64,000 nt of DNA from positions 1-64,000 of the forward strand of contig CAJTXN010000001.1 in the NCBI GenBank assembly GCA_910583605.1, read 5' to 3'. The position numbers and the translations under genes are program-made. Within the stretch, counting starts at the first letter, position 1. Each line of letters starts with the position of its first letter. Below are positions 50,619 through 59,951 of this stretch, one piece after another. This DNA is from an uncultured Lachnospiraceae bacterium. Lineage in GTDB: Bacteria; Bacillota; Clostridia; Lachnospirales; Lachnospiraceae. Under the pieces are notes generated by a model. The model was not told the DNA's origin. It made no database searches and saw only the letters and a program-made list of their open reading frames with translations.

Positions 50619-52064
50619 ATGAAGAATATTTTATTTGTTGCATCTGAAGCGGTTCCGTTTATTAAAACAGGAGGACTTGCAGATGTAGTCGGCTCGTTGC
50701 CGAAATATTTTGACAGAAATGAATATGATGTCAGGGTGGTACTGCCGAAGTATCTCAGTATGCCGTGGCATTTTACGGAGCGTCTGGAGTTTATTGCTTA
50801 TTTTTATATGGAAATCGGTTATCAGAATAAATATGTCGGAGTATTTAAGCTGGTACATGACGGCATTACATTTTATTTCATAGATAATGAAGCTTATTTT
50901 GGAGGAGCGAAACCTTACGGCGATATTAAGTTTGATCTGGAGAAGTTTTCTTATTTCTCAAGAGCGGCATTATGTATACTTCCGGTGGTGGGATTCCGGC
51001 CGGATATCGTTCACTGTCACGACTGGCAGACCGGTCTGGTTCCGGTATATATGAAAGACAGCTTCCGGGGCGGAGAATTTTATCAGAATATGAAGTCTAT
51101 TATGACCATTCATAATTTAAAATTCCAGGGCGTATATGATATCAAGACCATCCGCCGGATCAGCGGTTTGTCCGATTATTATTTTACATCGGATAAATTA
51201 AAGGTGTATGATGATGCCAACCTGTTAAAGGGCGGTATTGCCTATGCGGATTATGTAACGACTGTCAGCAATACTTATGCCGAGGAGATAAAAACCGAGT
51301 TCTTCGGCGAAGGACTGGACGGTCTTATGCGGGCAAGAAGCAATTCTTTATGCGGTATTGTCAATGGTATTGATTATAATGAATATAATCCGGAAACCGA
51401 CTGGAGAATTCCGTTTAAATATAATGCGGTGAATTTTAGAAAAGAAAAGTGGAAGAATAAGACGGATCTGCAGCAGCAGCTTGGACTGGAAGTCAATCAG
51501 CATAAATTTATGATCGGTCTGGTATCCCGGTTAACGGATCAGAAGGGACTGGATCTGATTGCCTGTGTGATGGATGAAATCTGCTCGGATGATGTGCAGT
51601 TTGTAATTTTGGGAACCGGCGAGGAACGATATGAAAATATGTTTCGTTATTATGACTGGAAGTACGGAAACCGGGTGTCTGCAAATATTTATTATTCTGA
51701 GGATATGTCTCATAAAGTATATGCTGCCTGCGATGCATTTCTTATGCCGTCGCTGTTTGAGCCGTGTGGTCTCAGTCAGTTAATGAGCCTGCGTTACGGA
51801 ACCATTCCGATCGTAAGGGAAACCGGAGGTCTGAAAGATACGGTTGAGCCGTATAATCAATATGAGAGTACCGGTACGGGATTTTCTTTTGCAAATTATA
51901 ATGCCCATGAAATGCTGGGAGCCATTCGATATGCAAAACATGTATATTATAACGATAAACGGGGATGGAATAAGATCGTGGACCGGGCGATGGCCGCCGA
52001 TTTCTCATGGACAACTTCCGCAAGAAAATATGAGAACTTATATAACTGGTTATTGGGATGGTAA
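50619..52064 (+). CDS. glgA: Glycogen (starch) synthase
   Basis: Glycosyltransferase GT5 of 481 residues that extends glycogen from ADP-glucose. N-terminal FVASEAVPFIKTGGLADVVG binds the nucleotide sugar; the C-terminal domain has MPSLFEPCGLSQLMSLRYGT and ETGGLKDTV. Start at ATG 50619 after AGGGA; the frame stays open to GTG 50544, but that stretch encodes the structured leader and lacks homology. No other glycogen gene is nearby. Confidence 0.95.
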   Translation: MKNILFVASEAVPFIKTGGLADVVGSLPKYFDRNEYDVRVVLPKYLSMPWHFTERLEFIAYFYMEIGYQNKYVGVFKLVHDGITFYFIDNEAYFGGAKPYGDIKFDLEKFSYFSRAALCILPVVGFRPDIVHCHDWQTGLVPVYMKDSFRGGEFYQNMKSIMTIHNLKFQGVYDIKTIRRISGLSDYYFTSDKLKVYDDANLLKGGIAYADYVTTVSNTYAEEIKTEFFGEGLDGLMRARSNSLCGIVNGIDYNEYNPETDWRIPFKYNAVNFRKEKWKNKTDLQQQLGLEVNQHKFMIGLVSRLTDQKGLDLIACVMDEICSDDVQFVILGTGEERYENMFRYYDWKYGNRVSANIYYSEDMSHKVYAACDAFLMPSLFEPCGLSQLMSLRYGTIPIVRETGGLKDTVEPYNQYESTGTGFSFANYNAHEMLGAIRYAKHVYYNDKRGWNKIVDRAMAADFSWTTSARKYENLYNWLLGW

Positions 52065-52099
52065 TTTTCAGAGTCAGAATTGGAAAGGCATTTGGTCAG

Positions 52100-52681
52100 A
52101 TGAAAAACAGAGAAGAAGATTTTTTTTACCGTGAGGCAGTCCGAAAGGAAATTATTAAAAACCTGAAGTCGAAGAAATGGATTAACCGTGGACAGTGTTT
52201 ACGGGATAAACAGTATATGGAATGTGTATATGATATATTGTCAAGCCGGCCGTTTAAGCAGATGGATCAGTATATCCAGCATGGCAGCACAACCACAATG
52301 GAGCATTGTCTCTCGGTGTCTTATGTCAGCTATAATATATGCAGACGATTTTCACTGGATTATCGTTCTGCTGCCAGAGGCGGACTGCTACATGATTTAT
52401 TTTTATATGACTGGCATACACACTGTCAGGAAACCGGAGAACGTTTTCACGGCCTGACCCATCCGAGGGCGGCATTGAAAAATGCAAATAAATATTTTGA
52501 TTTAAACCGGGTGGAGCAGGATATTATATTGAAGCATATGTGGCCATTGACGGTAGTACCTCCAAAAACCATGGAAGGGTTTGTGGTTATGTATGCAGAT
52601 AAATATTGCGGGTTGATAGAATCCATGGAAACCGTACGAAGGGCTGTACCGAATATTGCGAAATATGTGAAAATTCCTTGA
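52100..52681 (+). CDS. HD-domain phosphohydrolase
   Basis: Soluble protein of 193 residues with an HD metal-dependent hydrolase pattern: MEHCLSVSYVSYNICRRF (first His), RGGLLHDLFLYDW (HD pair) and a later HMWPLT with YADKYCG. Such proteins dephosphorylate nucleotides or small phosphates; the substrate is unknown. The gene starts at ATG 52100 after GGAAAGG, 36 bp from glgA, and is probably co-transcribed with it. Confidence 0.82.
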   Translation: MKNREEDFFYREAVRKEIIKNLKSKKWINRGQCLRDKQYMECVYDILSSRPFKQMDQYIQHGSTTTMEHCLSVSYVSYNICRRFSLDYRSAARGGLLHDLFLYDWHTHCQETGERFHGLTHPRAALKNANKYFDLNRVEQDIILKHMWPLTVVPPKTMEGFVVMYADKYCGLIESMETVRRAVPNIAKYVKIP

Positions 52682-52742
52682 AAAAGCATAAGAATCTGAT
52701 AGGGTACTATCAGTCTTATCCTTTTTAGAGGATCGATGAACA

Positions 52743-52930
52743 ATGTGGAATTGGGCAATTCCGGGTTTGGGTGAAACGGTTTATTTCTATATGTTTATCG
52801 CCGGCTCTCTGCTGGCGACCACTTTTGAATTTATAACTGCTAATATTATGAGAAGAAGTTTATATTGTTTCCAATGATGGTGAGTTTTCCAATATCCGTC
52901 AGTGTGATATCGTGACAAAAAATAAGACTC
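52743..52930 (+). pseudogene. Decayed gene remnants
   Basis: A 44-codon ORF (52743-52877) starts MWNWAIPGLGETVYFYMFIA and runs into a hydrophobic segment (GSLLATTFEFITANIMRRS) that resembles part of the ABC_trans_CmpB membrane family. A second short stretch in another frame reads EEVYIVSNDGEFSNIRQCD before a stop near 52943. Neither is a whole domain. The area looks like fragments of two genes; the family match is a weak impression. Confidence 0.35.
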
Positions 52931-52949
52931 TTTTAGGACGTTGAATCTA

Positions 52950-52996
52950 CAGGCAATTGTAAAATTATATCTGATTTATAATTTTACAATTGCCTG
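52950..52996. terminator. Bidirectional terminator before rqcH
   Basis: A perfect 20-bp stem, CAGGCAATTGTAAAATTATA (52950-52969) with its complement at 52977-52996, loop 7 nt. It separates the glgA operon from the convergent rqcH gene and can serve both. Confidence 0.85.
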
Positions 52997-53036
52997 TTTA
53001 ACATATCAGTGCAGGTTTTGAAGGAACCATACTTTT

Positions 53037-54779
53037 TTATTTTTCGGAAATCAGTCCCAGCTGATCCGGAGAGGCCGGAGTGCATACCATGGAATAATTG
53101 GTATGGTAGATTACAAATCCCGGTGCGCCGCCGTTGACTTTTTTAACATGTTTTTTCTGAATATAATCAATCTCCACTTTATCCATTTCCCGTCCCTTGG
53201 AATAATAGGCAGCCAGAGTTCCGGCCAGTTCAAATGCGGAGTCGGGAAGTTCCTCCAGAGAGCATTTGACGATAACATGGGAACCGGGAATTCCTTTGGC
53301 ATGAAACCACCAGTCGTTTCCCGTGGCAATCTTAAAGGTAACTTCTTCGTTCTGATAATTGTTTTTTCCGATATAAATTTGTGTAGTATCATCTACGATA
53401 AAATGCATAGGTTTATTTGTAAACTTTAATTTCTTATCGCCGGATTTTCTTCTGATATATCCGTATTGTACCAATTCTTCTTTTAAGGCTTTTAAATCGT
53501 TTTCATTGGTGGCAATATCCAGTGCAGTGGAAATGGATTCTAAATGTTCAATTTCCTGCCTGGTTTCCAGTACAATCTGGCTTAATGCTTCGTAGGTCCG
53601 TTTTAATTTTCCGTACTTGTCAAAATATTTTTTTGCATTTTCCATGGGTTCCAGTTCGGTATCCAGCGGAATTGTAATTTCCGTATTGTCGTAGTAGTTG
53701 GTACAGTGCAACGTTTTATCTCCTGCTTTGGAACTGTAACCATAGGTAGTCAGCAGTTCACCGTATATTCGGTATTTATCCCGCTTCTCCGTATTTTTTA
53801 ACTGCTTTCGCTGTAAATCATATTTTTTATAATTTTTGGAAAGAGCAGAAGATACGATCTGTCTTAAATCAGCAGAACGCTGTTTGATCCGGGTAGCGGC
53901 ATTTTTTTCGGAATAATATTGTTCCAGTACCATGCTGATGGAAGGAAAGGTTTTTCTTTCCAGATCGGAATAGACTGTCAGCGGAATGGCCGAAAAATCC
54001 TTTGGTATCCGGTTTTTATAATAGATGACGGGAGTGAAGTTCCCGGAAACCATTTCTTCCATATATTGGGAAAAAATATGATACAGATGGAGCTGTTCGG
54101 AATCATTCAGGGTATTGGCGGGTAAATCCGAATCAATCCCTGATATGCTTAAAATGTCTTCGGCAACAATGGGGCTGATACCGGTCAGAGAAGTATATAC
54201 TGCCTTGGAAACAGGTAGATTTTTTTGAAAAACCGCCTCTGTAAATGATTCCCGGGTACAGTTCAGGGGATTTAGTTTTTCATCAGCTTTTGGTATGAAA
54301 TAATCTCTTCCCGGCAGTACTTCCCGGACAGAACTCATCTGAAAGTTTACATGTTTGATGCTGTCAATGATTCTGTTGTCTTCACAGAAAATAATGTTGC
54401 TGTGTTTGCCCATTAATTCTATGATCAGCGTTTTTTTGCATAAATCACCCATTTCATTTAAGTGTTCGATTTCAAAATTTATAATCCGTTCCAGTCCCGG
54501 CTGATAGATTTTTATGATCCGTCCGTTATTGATATGTTTCCGCAGTAGCATACAGAAGCTGGGAGCGGTCAGCGGTGCCGGCTTATTTGTATCCGTAAGA
54601 TAAATCAGGGGCAGGGACGCTCCGGCTGATATCAGCAGACGGTATTGTTCTTTGTTGTTTTTTATTGTTAACAGCAGCTCATCATTCTCGGGCTGGGAAA
54701 TTTTAAAAATCCTGCCGTCAATTAATAAACGGTTCAGCTCGGAAACAATGGCGGCAACGGTTATTCCATCAAATGCCAT
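53037..54779 (-). CDS. rqcH: Ribosome-associated quality control protein RqcH (NFACT)
   Basis: Protein of 580 residues of the Rqc2/NEMF/FpbA family, which binds stalled 50S-peptidyl-tRNA and adds C-terminal Ala tails to mark the stuck peptide for degradation. The N-terminal NFACT-N domain starts MAFDGITVAAIVSELN; a coiled coil spans about 280-430; the C-terminal NFACT-R has DWWFHAKGIPGSHVIVK. At the position of the conserved Asp97-Arg98 of Bacillus RqcH it has Glu97-Arg98. Older annotations call such proteins fibronectin-binding. The start codon follows GGAGG on the minus strand. Confidence 0.93.
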   Translation of the reverse strand: MAFDGITVAAIVSELNRLLIDGRIFKISQPENDELLLTIKNNKEQYRLLISAGASLPLIYLTDTNKPAPLTAPSFCMLLRKHINNGRIIKIYQPGLERIINFEIEHLNEMGDLCKKTLIIELMGKHSNIIFCEDNRIIDSIKHVNFQMSSVREVLPGRDYFIPKADEKLNPLNCTRESFTEAVFQKNLPVSKAVYTSLTGISPIVAEDILSISGIDSDLPANTLNDSEQLHLYHIFSQYMEEMVSGNFTPVIYYKNRIPKDFSAIPLTVYSDLERKTFPSISMVLEQYYSEKNAATRIKQRSADLRQIVSSALSKNYKKYDLQRKQLKNTEKRDKYRIYGELLTTYGYSSKAGDKTLHCTNYYDNTEITIPLDTELEPMENAKKYFDKYGKLKRTYEALSQIVLETRQEIEHLESISTALDIATNENDLKALKEELVQYGYIRRKSGDKKLKFTNKPMHFIVDDTTQIYIGKNNYQNEEVTFKIATGNDWWFHAKGIPGSHVIVKCSLEELPDSAFELAGTLAAYYSKGREMDKVEIDYIQKKHVKKVNGGAPGFVIYHTNYSMVCTPASPDQLGLISEK

Positions 54780-54826
54780 AACAGTATCCTCCGTTTCAAA
54801 AAGTTTTGTGATTTTATGGTAACAAT

Positions 54827-54855
54827 AGTTTATATGATTGACGCTTTAATTTCAA
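54827..54855 (-). promoter_or_regulatory. Promoter of rqcH
   Basis: Minus-strand TTGAAA (54855-54850), 17-bp spacer, TAAACT (54832-54827), about 48 bp before the start codon. Confidence 0.55.
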
Positions 54856-54939
54856 GCAAAACTTGACGTCATTTTGGAAATCGATTATAATAACTCTAAG
54901 TATGTTATTTGGATATTGGAAAAAGCTGGACATTTTTTC

Positions 54940-54948
54940 TGATATAAT
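54940..54948 (+). promoter_or_regulatory. Extended -10 promoter of the yicC operon
   Basis: TGATATAAT at 54940-54948 (extended -10) without a well-spaced -35; the yicC start is 40 bp downstream. It probably drives yicC-remA-gmk-rpoZ-rimO. Confidence 0.5.
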
Positions 54949-54987
54949 ATAAATATACATAAATATACAGATATAAAAGGATATTCC

Positions 54988-55872
54988 ATGGATAAGATTA
55001 AAAGTATGACAGGTTTCGGCCGGGAGGAGTATTCGGACGAAGAATGTAAATTGACCATAGAGATGAAATCCGTAAATCACAGATATTTGGATATCAATGT
55101 CAAACTGCCGAAAAAGCTTAATTTTTTTGAACTAAAGGTCAGAGGACTGCTGAAAAAATATATTGAGCGGGGAAAGGTTGACATTTTTATTACGTATAAG
55201 AGTCTGAAAGAGACGGAAACCGGATTGAGATATAATGCCGCTTTGGCAAAGGAGTATGCGGATTATCATAAAAGGATGGCAGAGGAACTGTCCGTTCCGT
55301 ATGATATTTCCGCATCGGACATTGGCAGATGTCCGGAAGTTTTTACGCTGCAGGAGGAGTCCGGTGACGAGGAGGAACTGCTGGGGGTTCTTACCGCTGC
55401 ATTCGATGCTGCCGCACGAAGATTCGTGAACAGCAGGGAAGCAGAAGGAGAGAATTTAAAAACAGATTTACTGGAAAAACTGGAAATAATGAAAGAATAT
55501 GTGGCATTTATTGAAGAGCGTTCGCCTCTCATAATTGCAGAATACAGAAACCGGACAGAAGAAAGAGTCAGAGAATTATTGGAAAATGTCCAGATTGATG
55601 AAAATCGGATAGCCATGGAAGTAACGTTGTTTTCTGATAAGGTCTGCGTGGATGAAGAAATTGTCCGGCTGGGCAGCCATATGGATGCGATGAAGGAATG
55701 TCTGATACGGGGAGGGGCAGTCGGACGTAAGCTGGATTTTATTGCCCAGGAAATGAACAGGGAAGCAAACACCATTCTGTCAAAATCCGGGGACCTGGCT
55801 ATAACGGATACAGGTATAGAATTAAAGACAATGATTGAGAAAATACGCGAACAGATTCAAAATATAGAATAG
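54988..55872 (+). CDS. YicC/YloC family endoribonuclease
   Basis: Protein of 294 residues with the YicC N-terminus (KSMTGFGREE, then EMKSVNHRYLDINVKLP) and the conserved C-terminus (GRKLDFIAQEMNREANTILS). Enterobacterial YicC is an endoribonuclease acting on small RNAs. In Firmicutes the gene regularly precedes remA and gmk, as here. RNA targets are unknown. Confidence 0.92.
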   Translation: MDKIKSMTGFGREEYSDEECKLTIEMKSVNHRYLDINVKLPKKLNFFELKVRGLLKKYIERGKVDIFITYKSLKETETGLRYNAALAKEYADYHKRMAEELSVPYDISASDIGRCPEVFTLQEESGDEEELLGVLTAAFDAAARRFVNSREAEGENLKTDLLEKLEIMKEYVAFIEERSPLIIAEYRNRTEERVRELLENVQIDENRIAMEVTLFSDKVCVDEEIVRLGSHMDAMKECLIRGGAVGRKLDFIAQEMNREANTILSKSGDLAITDTGIELKTMIEKIREQIQNIE

Positions 55873-55883
55873 GATGGTTATGA

Positions 55884-56156
55884 ATGGCAAAACTGATAAA
55901 TATAGGATATGGGAATGTGGTGAATTCGGAAAAAATCGTGTCGGTCATCAGTCCGGATTCCGCACCCATCCGACGGCTGGTCCAGAATTCCAAGGATAAA
56001 GGCCAGGCGGTGGATGCAACCCAGGGAAGAAAGACAAAATCAGTGATCATAACGGACAGCAGTTATGTTATTTTATCTGCATTGATGCCGGATACCATAG
56101 CCGGCAGATTTACTTCCAATGATTCATACGGAAAGGATGAGACGAATGAGGAATAG
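55884..56156 (+). CDS. remA: RemA-like regulator (DUF370)
   Basis: Protein of 90 residues matching RemA: LINIGYGNVVNSEKIVSVIS, PDSAPIRRLVQ, SVIITDSSYVILSALMPDT. In Bacillus RemA is a DNA-binding activator of biofilm matrix and osmoprotection genes. It lies between yicC and gmk as is standard and overlaps gmk by 11 bp. Confidence 0.92.
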   Translation: MAKLINIGYGNVVNSEKIVSVISPDSAPIRRLVQNSKDKGQAVDATQGRKTKSVIITDSSYVILSALMPDTIAGRFTSNDSYGKDETNEE

Positions 56157-56778
56157 AGGAGTCTTAACGATTATTTCCGGATTTTCCGGAGTTGGAAAGG
56201 GAACGCTTGTAAAAGCCCTGCTGGATAAATATGATAATTATGCGTTATCGGTTTCCGCAACCACAAGGGCGCCCAGACCGGGAGAGGAAGACGGGATAAA
56301 TTATTTTTTTATCCGGAAAGAGGAATTTGAGGAAAAGATTCAAAACGGCGCTTTTCTTGAATATGCCCGATATGTAGATAATTATTACGGTACGCCCAGA
56401 GAATATGTGGAACAGCAGTTAGATGCGGGAAAAGATGTACTGTTAGAGATTGAAATCCAGGGTGCAGGGCAGATAAAAAATCTTTTGCCGGAAGCCTTTA
56501 CCATATTTATTATGCCGCCGGATGCCACGACTTTAAAAGAACGGCTGGTGGGCAGAAATACGGAGACCATGGAAGTAATTGAGTCACGGCTGCGCCGGGC
56601 ATCTGAGGAAGCGGAAGGAATCGAGTGGTATGATGCCGTTCTGGTCAATGACGATCTGGAAAAAAGCGTGGAAGCCCTGCATGGTCTGATACAGGCTGCA
56701 CACTATGATACATTCAGAAATAAAAATTTTATAAAAGATATAAGAGAAGGCGTGAAAGCTTTTTCGAAAGGAGAATAG
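56146..56778 (+). CDS. gmk: Guanylate kinase
   Basis: Enzyme of 210 residues that phosphorylates GMP to GDP. P-loop GFSGVGKGT is followed by SATTRAPRPGEEDGINYFF, the GMP-binding stretch. Start at ATG 56146, 9 nt after GGAAAGG; upstream in-frame ATGs at 56137 and 56119 touch or precede that site. Next gene is rpoZ, 4 bp on. Confidence 0.95.
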   Translation: MRNRGVLTIISGFSGVGKGTLVKALLDKYDNYALSVSATTRAPRPGEEDGINYFFIRKEEFEEKIQNGAFLEYARYVDNYYGTPREYVEQQLDAGKDVLLEIEIQGAGQIKNLLPEAFTIFIMPPDATTLKERLVGRNTETMEVIESRLRRASEEAEGIEWYDAVLVNDDLEKSVEALHGLIQAAHYDTFRNKNFIKDIREGVKAFSKGE

Positions 56779-56782
56779 AATT

Positions 56783-57022
56783 ATGTTACATCCATCGTAT
56801 ACAGATTTAATGGCAGTAGTAAACAGTGAGGTTGAGCCGGGAGAACAGCCGGTAGTACAGAGCAGATATTCAATTGTGATGGCAACATCCAAAAGAGCAA
56901 GACAGATTGTTGCCGGTGAGGAACCGTTGGTAAACGGATGCGGAAAGAAGCCGCTTTCGGTTGCAATTGATGAGTTATACCGTTCCAAGGTACGTATTGT
57001 CGGAGACGAGGAAGAAGTATAG
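56783..57022 (+). CDS. rpoZ: RNA polymerase omega subunit
   Basis: Small subunit of 79 residues that helps assemble RNA polymerase. The family pattern SRYSIVMATSKRARQIVAGE is present, with a short acidic C-terminus. Located after gmk, the standard order. Confidence 0.93.
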   Translation: MLHPSYTDLMAVVNSEVEPGEQPVVQSRYSIVMATSKRARQIVAGEEPLVNGCGKKPLSVAIDELYRSKVRIVGDEEEV

Positions 57023-57034
57023 GAGGCAGCAGGT

Positions 57035-58357
57035 TTGAAAATATTATTTATTTCGCTTGGCTGTGATAAGAATCTGGTTGATTCGGAAGAGATGCTGGGA
57101 CTGCTGGCAGGGGAACATTATGAATTTACCGATGATGAGACCCGGGCAGATATCATTATCATCAATACCTGTTGTTTTATAAACGATGCGAAGGAAGAAA
57201 GTATTGAAACCATTCTGCAGATGTCTGAGTACAGGCGGGATGGGAACTGTAAGGCACTGATCGTCACCGGATGTCTGGCACAGAGATATCAGAATGAAAT
57301 CCGAAAAGAAATACCGGAAGTGGATGCCGTGTTGGGAACGAGTTCCTATAATGAAATTGCCGCTGCGGTGAAAAAAGTGATTGAAGGGGAAAAGATAGAA
57401 ATTTATACCCCGCTGGATAAACTGATAGTGGAAGAACAAAACCGGATGGTGACAACCGGAGGTCATTTTGCTTATTTAAAGATTGCAGAGGGCTGTGACA
57501 AGCGTTGTACCTATTGCATTATACCGAAGATCAGGGGAAATTACCGGAGTGTGCCCATGGAGCAGCTGATTGCTTCTGCAGAACAACTGGCGGAAAAAGG
57601 AGTAAAAGAGCTGATTCTGGTTGCACAGGAGACTACGGTTTACGGTAAGGATTTATATGGCGGGAAGAAACTGCCGGAACTGCTCCGCAGATTGTGCAGG
57701 ATTCCTGGAATTGTCTGGATTCGGTTGTTGTATTGTTATCCGGAGGAAATTACCGATGAATTGATTGAAACGATGAAATCGGAACCGAAAATCTGTCATT
57801 ATATGGATATGCCGATACAGCATGCCAGTGACAGGATTTTAAAGGCCATGGGACGCCGTACCAATAAGCGGCAGCTGATTGAAATTATCAGGAAACTGCG
57901 GAAAGCATTGCCGGATATTGCACTCCGGACCACACTGATCGCAGGGTTTCCGGGAGAGACGGCAGAGGAACATGAAGAGGTCATGGAGTTTGCAGACCGG
58001 ATGGAATTTGAAAGGTTGGGAGTATTTCCATATTCTCCGGAGGAGGATACACCTGCGGCAGAACTGCAGGAACAGATTGATGAAGCAGTTAAAACGGAAA
58101 GGCGGAATGCCATTATGGAACTTCAGCAGGATATTTCCATGGATAACAGTGAAAAACTGATTGGAAGAGAGATGCAGGTTATGATAGAAGGCAAGGTAGC
58201 AGACGAAAATGCCTATATCGGACGAACTTATATGGATGCACCCAATGTGGATGGAAATATATTTGTTCATACGGATGAAGAGCTGATGACCGGAGATTTT
58301 GTACGGGTACGGGTAACCGGAGCTTTGGAGTACGATCTGATTGGTGAAATTGTATAG
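57035..58357 (+). CDS. rimO: Ribosomal protein S12 methylthiotransferase RimO
   Basis: Radical-SAM enzyme (440 residues) that adds a methylthio group to Asp89 of ribosomal protein S12. An N-terminal UPF0004 domain has SLGCDKNLVDSEEMLG and NTCCFINDAKEES with cluster cysteines; the radical-SAM motif is CDKRCTYCIIP; a C-terminal TRAM domain follows. The start is TTG 57035, 8 nt after AGGAGG. Confidence 0.94.
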   Translation: MKILFISLGCDKNLVDSEEMLGLLAGEHYEFTDDETRADIIIINTCCFINDAKEESIETILQMSEYRRDGNCKALIVTGCLAQRYQNEIRKEIPEVDAVLGTSSYNEIAAAVKKVIEGEKIEIYTPLDKLIVEEQNRMVTTGGHFAYLKIAEGCDKRCTYCIIPKIRGNYRSVPMEQLIASAEQLAEKGVKELILVAQETTVYGKDLYGGKKLPELLRRLCRIPGIVWIRLLYCYPEEITDELIETMKSEPKICHYMDMPIQHASDRILKAMGRRTNKRQLIEIIRKLRKALPDIALRTTLIAGFPGETAEEHEEVMEFADRMEFERLGVFPYSPEEDTPAAELQEQIDEAVKTERRNAIMELQQDISMDNSEKLIGREMQVMIEGKVADENAYIGRTYMDAPNVDGNIFVHTDEELMTGDFVRVRVTGALEYDLIGEIV

Positions 58358-58448
58358 TTAAGATAAAATAAAAATGAAAGGAGACATGCGGGCATGCAGG
58401 AATTTGTATCAGGATATGAATTCCGTAATGCATAAGCATAACAGTCAT

Positions 58449-58997
58449 ATGAATTTACCAAATAAATTAACATTATTCAGAGTATGTCTGATACCTTTTT
58501 TTGTTTTATTTATGCTGGCAGATATTTGTGGTACAAATGATAAATATATTGCAGTTGCAATTTTTGTTATAGCCAGTTTGACGGATATGCTGGATGGTCA
58601 GATTGCAAGAAAATATAATATGGTAACAAATTTCGGAAAGTTTATGGATCCGCTGGCAGATAAACTGCTGGTCTGTTCTGCATTGATCTGTCTGATCGAT
58701 CAGAAGCTTCAGGCATGGATTGTAATTGTGATCATCAGCCGGGAACTGATCATCAGCGGATTCCGTATTGTGGCTGCCGATAACGGTATTGTGATTGCGG
58801 CAAGCTGGTGGGGAAAGTATAAAACAACGGCACAGATGATAATGATTATTATTCTGATTTTGGACTGGAATTACAGGTGGTTTGGAATACTGGAATATGT
58901 ATTTATTTATCTTTCGCTGGTATTAACGGTAATTTCACTGATCGATTATCTGGTGAAAAATAAAAATGTCTTTATTGAAGGGAGTATGTCTAAATAA
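58449..58997 (+). CDS. pgsA: CDP-diacylglycerol-glycerol-3-phosphate 3-phosphatidyltransferase
   Basis: Membrane enzyme of phosphatidylglycerol synthesis, about 182 residues from MNLPNKLTLFRV. The CDP-alcohol transferase motif runs SLTDMLDGQIARKYNMVTNF and on through GKFMDPLADKL, with the conserved Asp residues. Four or more hydrophobic segments. The true start is unclear: the frame is open to 58374, with ATG codons at 58386, 58416 and 58428, but none has a well-spaced site; I give the homology-supported ATG. It overlaps cinA by 1 bp. Confidence 0.9.
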   Translation: MNLPNKLTLFRVCLIPFFVLFMLADICGTNDKYIAVAIFVIASLTDMLDGQIARKYNMVTNFGKFMDPLADKLLVCSALICLIDQKLQAWIVIVIISRELIISGFRIVAADNGIVIAASWWGKYKTTAQMIMIIILILDWNYRWFGILEYVFIYLSLVLTVISLIDYLVKNKNVFIEGSMSK

Positions 58998-59461
58998 TGG
59001 AGGAATGGCTGGTATTTTTTCTGAAGGAACATAAAATGACGATTACGACTGCAGAGTCCTGTACCGGGGGTATGGTGGCATCCCATATTGTCAGTGTATC
59101 GGGTTCTTCCGAAGTCTTTTCGGAAGGTTACATTACTTATTCGGAGCAGTCAAAAAATAAACTGCTGGGTGTGTCCATGGATACCATAAAGAAGTATAAT
59201 GTTGTCAGCCGGGAAGTGGCCGGTGAAATGGCAGAGGGAGCAGCCAGAGCAGCCGGAACGGAAGTGGCGGTATCCACAACCGGTGTTGCAGGTCCACTGG
59301 GCGGCACCGAAGAAATTCCGGTGGGAACTGTATGTATCGGATGTTATATCAACGGAAAAGTATATACGGAAAAATTTTATTTTGACGGAAATCGAAAGAA
59401 AATCAGAAAAGCGGCTGCGGAACAGGCGATTCAGTATGTCTGCGGTTTGTTAAAACAATAG
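58997..59461 (+). CDS. cinA: CinA C-terminal domain protein (nicotinamide-nucleotide amidohydrolase type)
   Basis: Protein of 154 residues corresponding only to the C-terminal PncC domain of CinA (TTAESCTGGMVASHIVSVSG, VSTTGVAGPLGG, PVGTVCIGCY). The N-terminal molybdopterin-like domain of full-length CinA is absent. Such stand-alone forms deamidate nicotinamide mononucleotide. It sits between pgsA and recA with one gene between, matching the pgsA-cinA-recA order of Firmicutes. Confidence 0.92.
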   Translation: MEEWLVFFLKEHKMTITTAESCTGGMVASHIVSVSGSSEVFSEGYITYSEQSKNKLLGVSMDTIKKYNVVSREVAGEMAEGAARAAGTEVAVSTTGVAGPLGGTEEIPVGTVCIGCYINGKVYTEKFYFDGNRKKIRKAAAEQAIQYVCGLLKQ

Positions 59462-59469
59462 AGGTTTTT

Positions 59470-59943
59470 ATGCGGGAATTTAATTTTAAAGCGTATCTTG
59501 AGAAAAAACAGAAACTGGATTATGTAATATCAAAGGAAGAGTATGTAACCGGACAGACATGGTGTATATTAAAAAAGCAGCATGTCTGTCTGTATTTTTT
59601 TGCTTTGTTTTTTGCGGGAATATTACTGGAGCTATATGATCTTGCAGTAAAAAACAGTGTGACAAACGTTTTTCTGCTGTCGGTATTTGCTGTTGGAATG
59701 TTTTTACTCGTCGTATGGAAGACACGTAAGACGGCAGGTATTTTATATGAAACAGAACCCCGGGCTTTTTGCATTACTTATGAAAAAAAGGGATTTCTGC
59801 TGACAAATACGGATACGGCAGAATCTGTTTTTTATAGCTGGAACATGGTTCTGCGGCAAAAAAGAGCCGGGAAAGTTGGAATTGTTTTTTTATCAAAGAA
59901 TGTTTATTTTTTTCTACCGGTTGAATCAGACATTCGGTTATGA
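59470..59943 (+). CDS. Small membrane protein of unknown function
   Basis: 157 residues with two transmembrane segments (about 39-57, VCLYFFALFFAGILLELY, and 67-83, NVFLLSVFAVGMFLLVV) and a soluble C-terminal part of about 65 residues that may resemble a YcxB-like domain. It follows cinA by 8 bp and is the last gene before the recA promoters. I do not recognise a specific family. Confidence 0.7.
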   Translation: MREFNFKAYLEKKQKLDYVISKEEYVTGQTWCILKKQHVCLYFFALFFAGILLELYDLAVKNSVTNVFLLSVFAVGMFLLVVWKTRKTAGILYETEPRAFCITYEKKGFLLTNTDTAESVFYSWNMVLRQKRAGKVGIVFLSKNVYFFLPVESDIRL

Positions 59944-59951
59944 AATGTATG

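Noticed and set aside
58394..58435. 13-codon ORF (MQEFVSGYEFRNA) before pgsA as a leader peptide
   Set aside because: It has a fair ribosome-binding site but no terminator or amino-acid bias, and may only reflect the unclear pgsA start.
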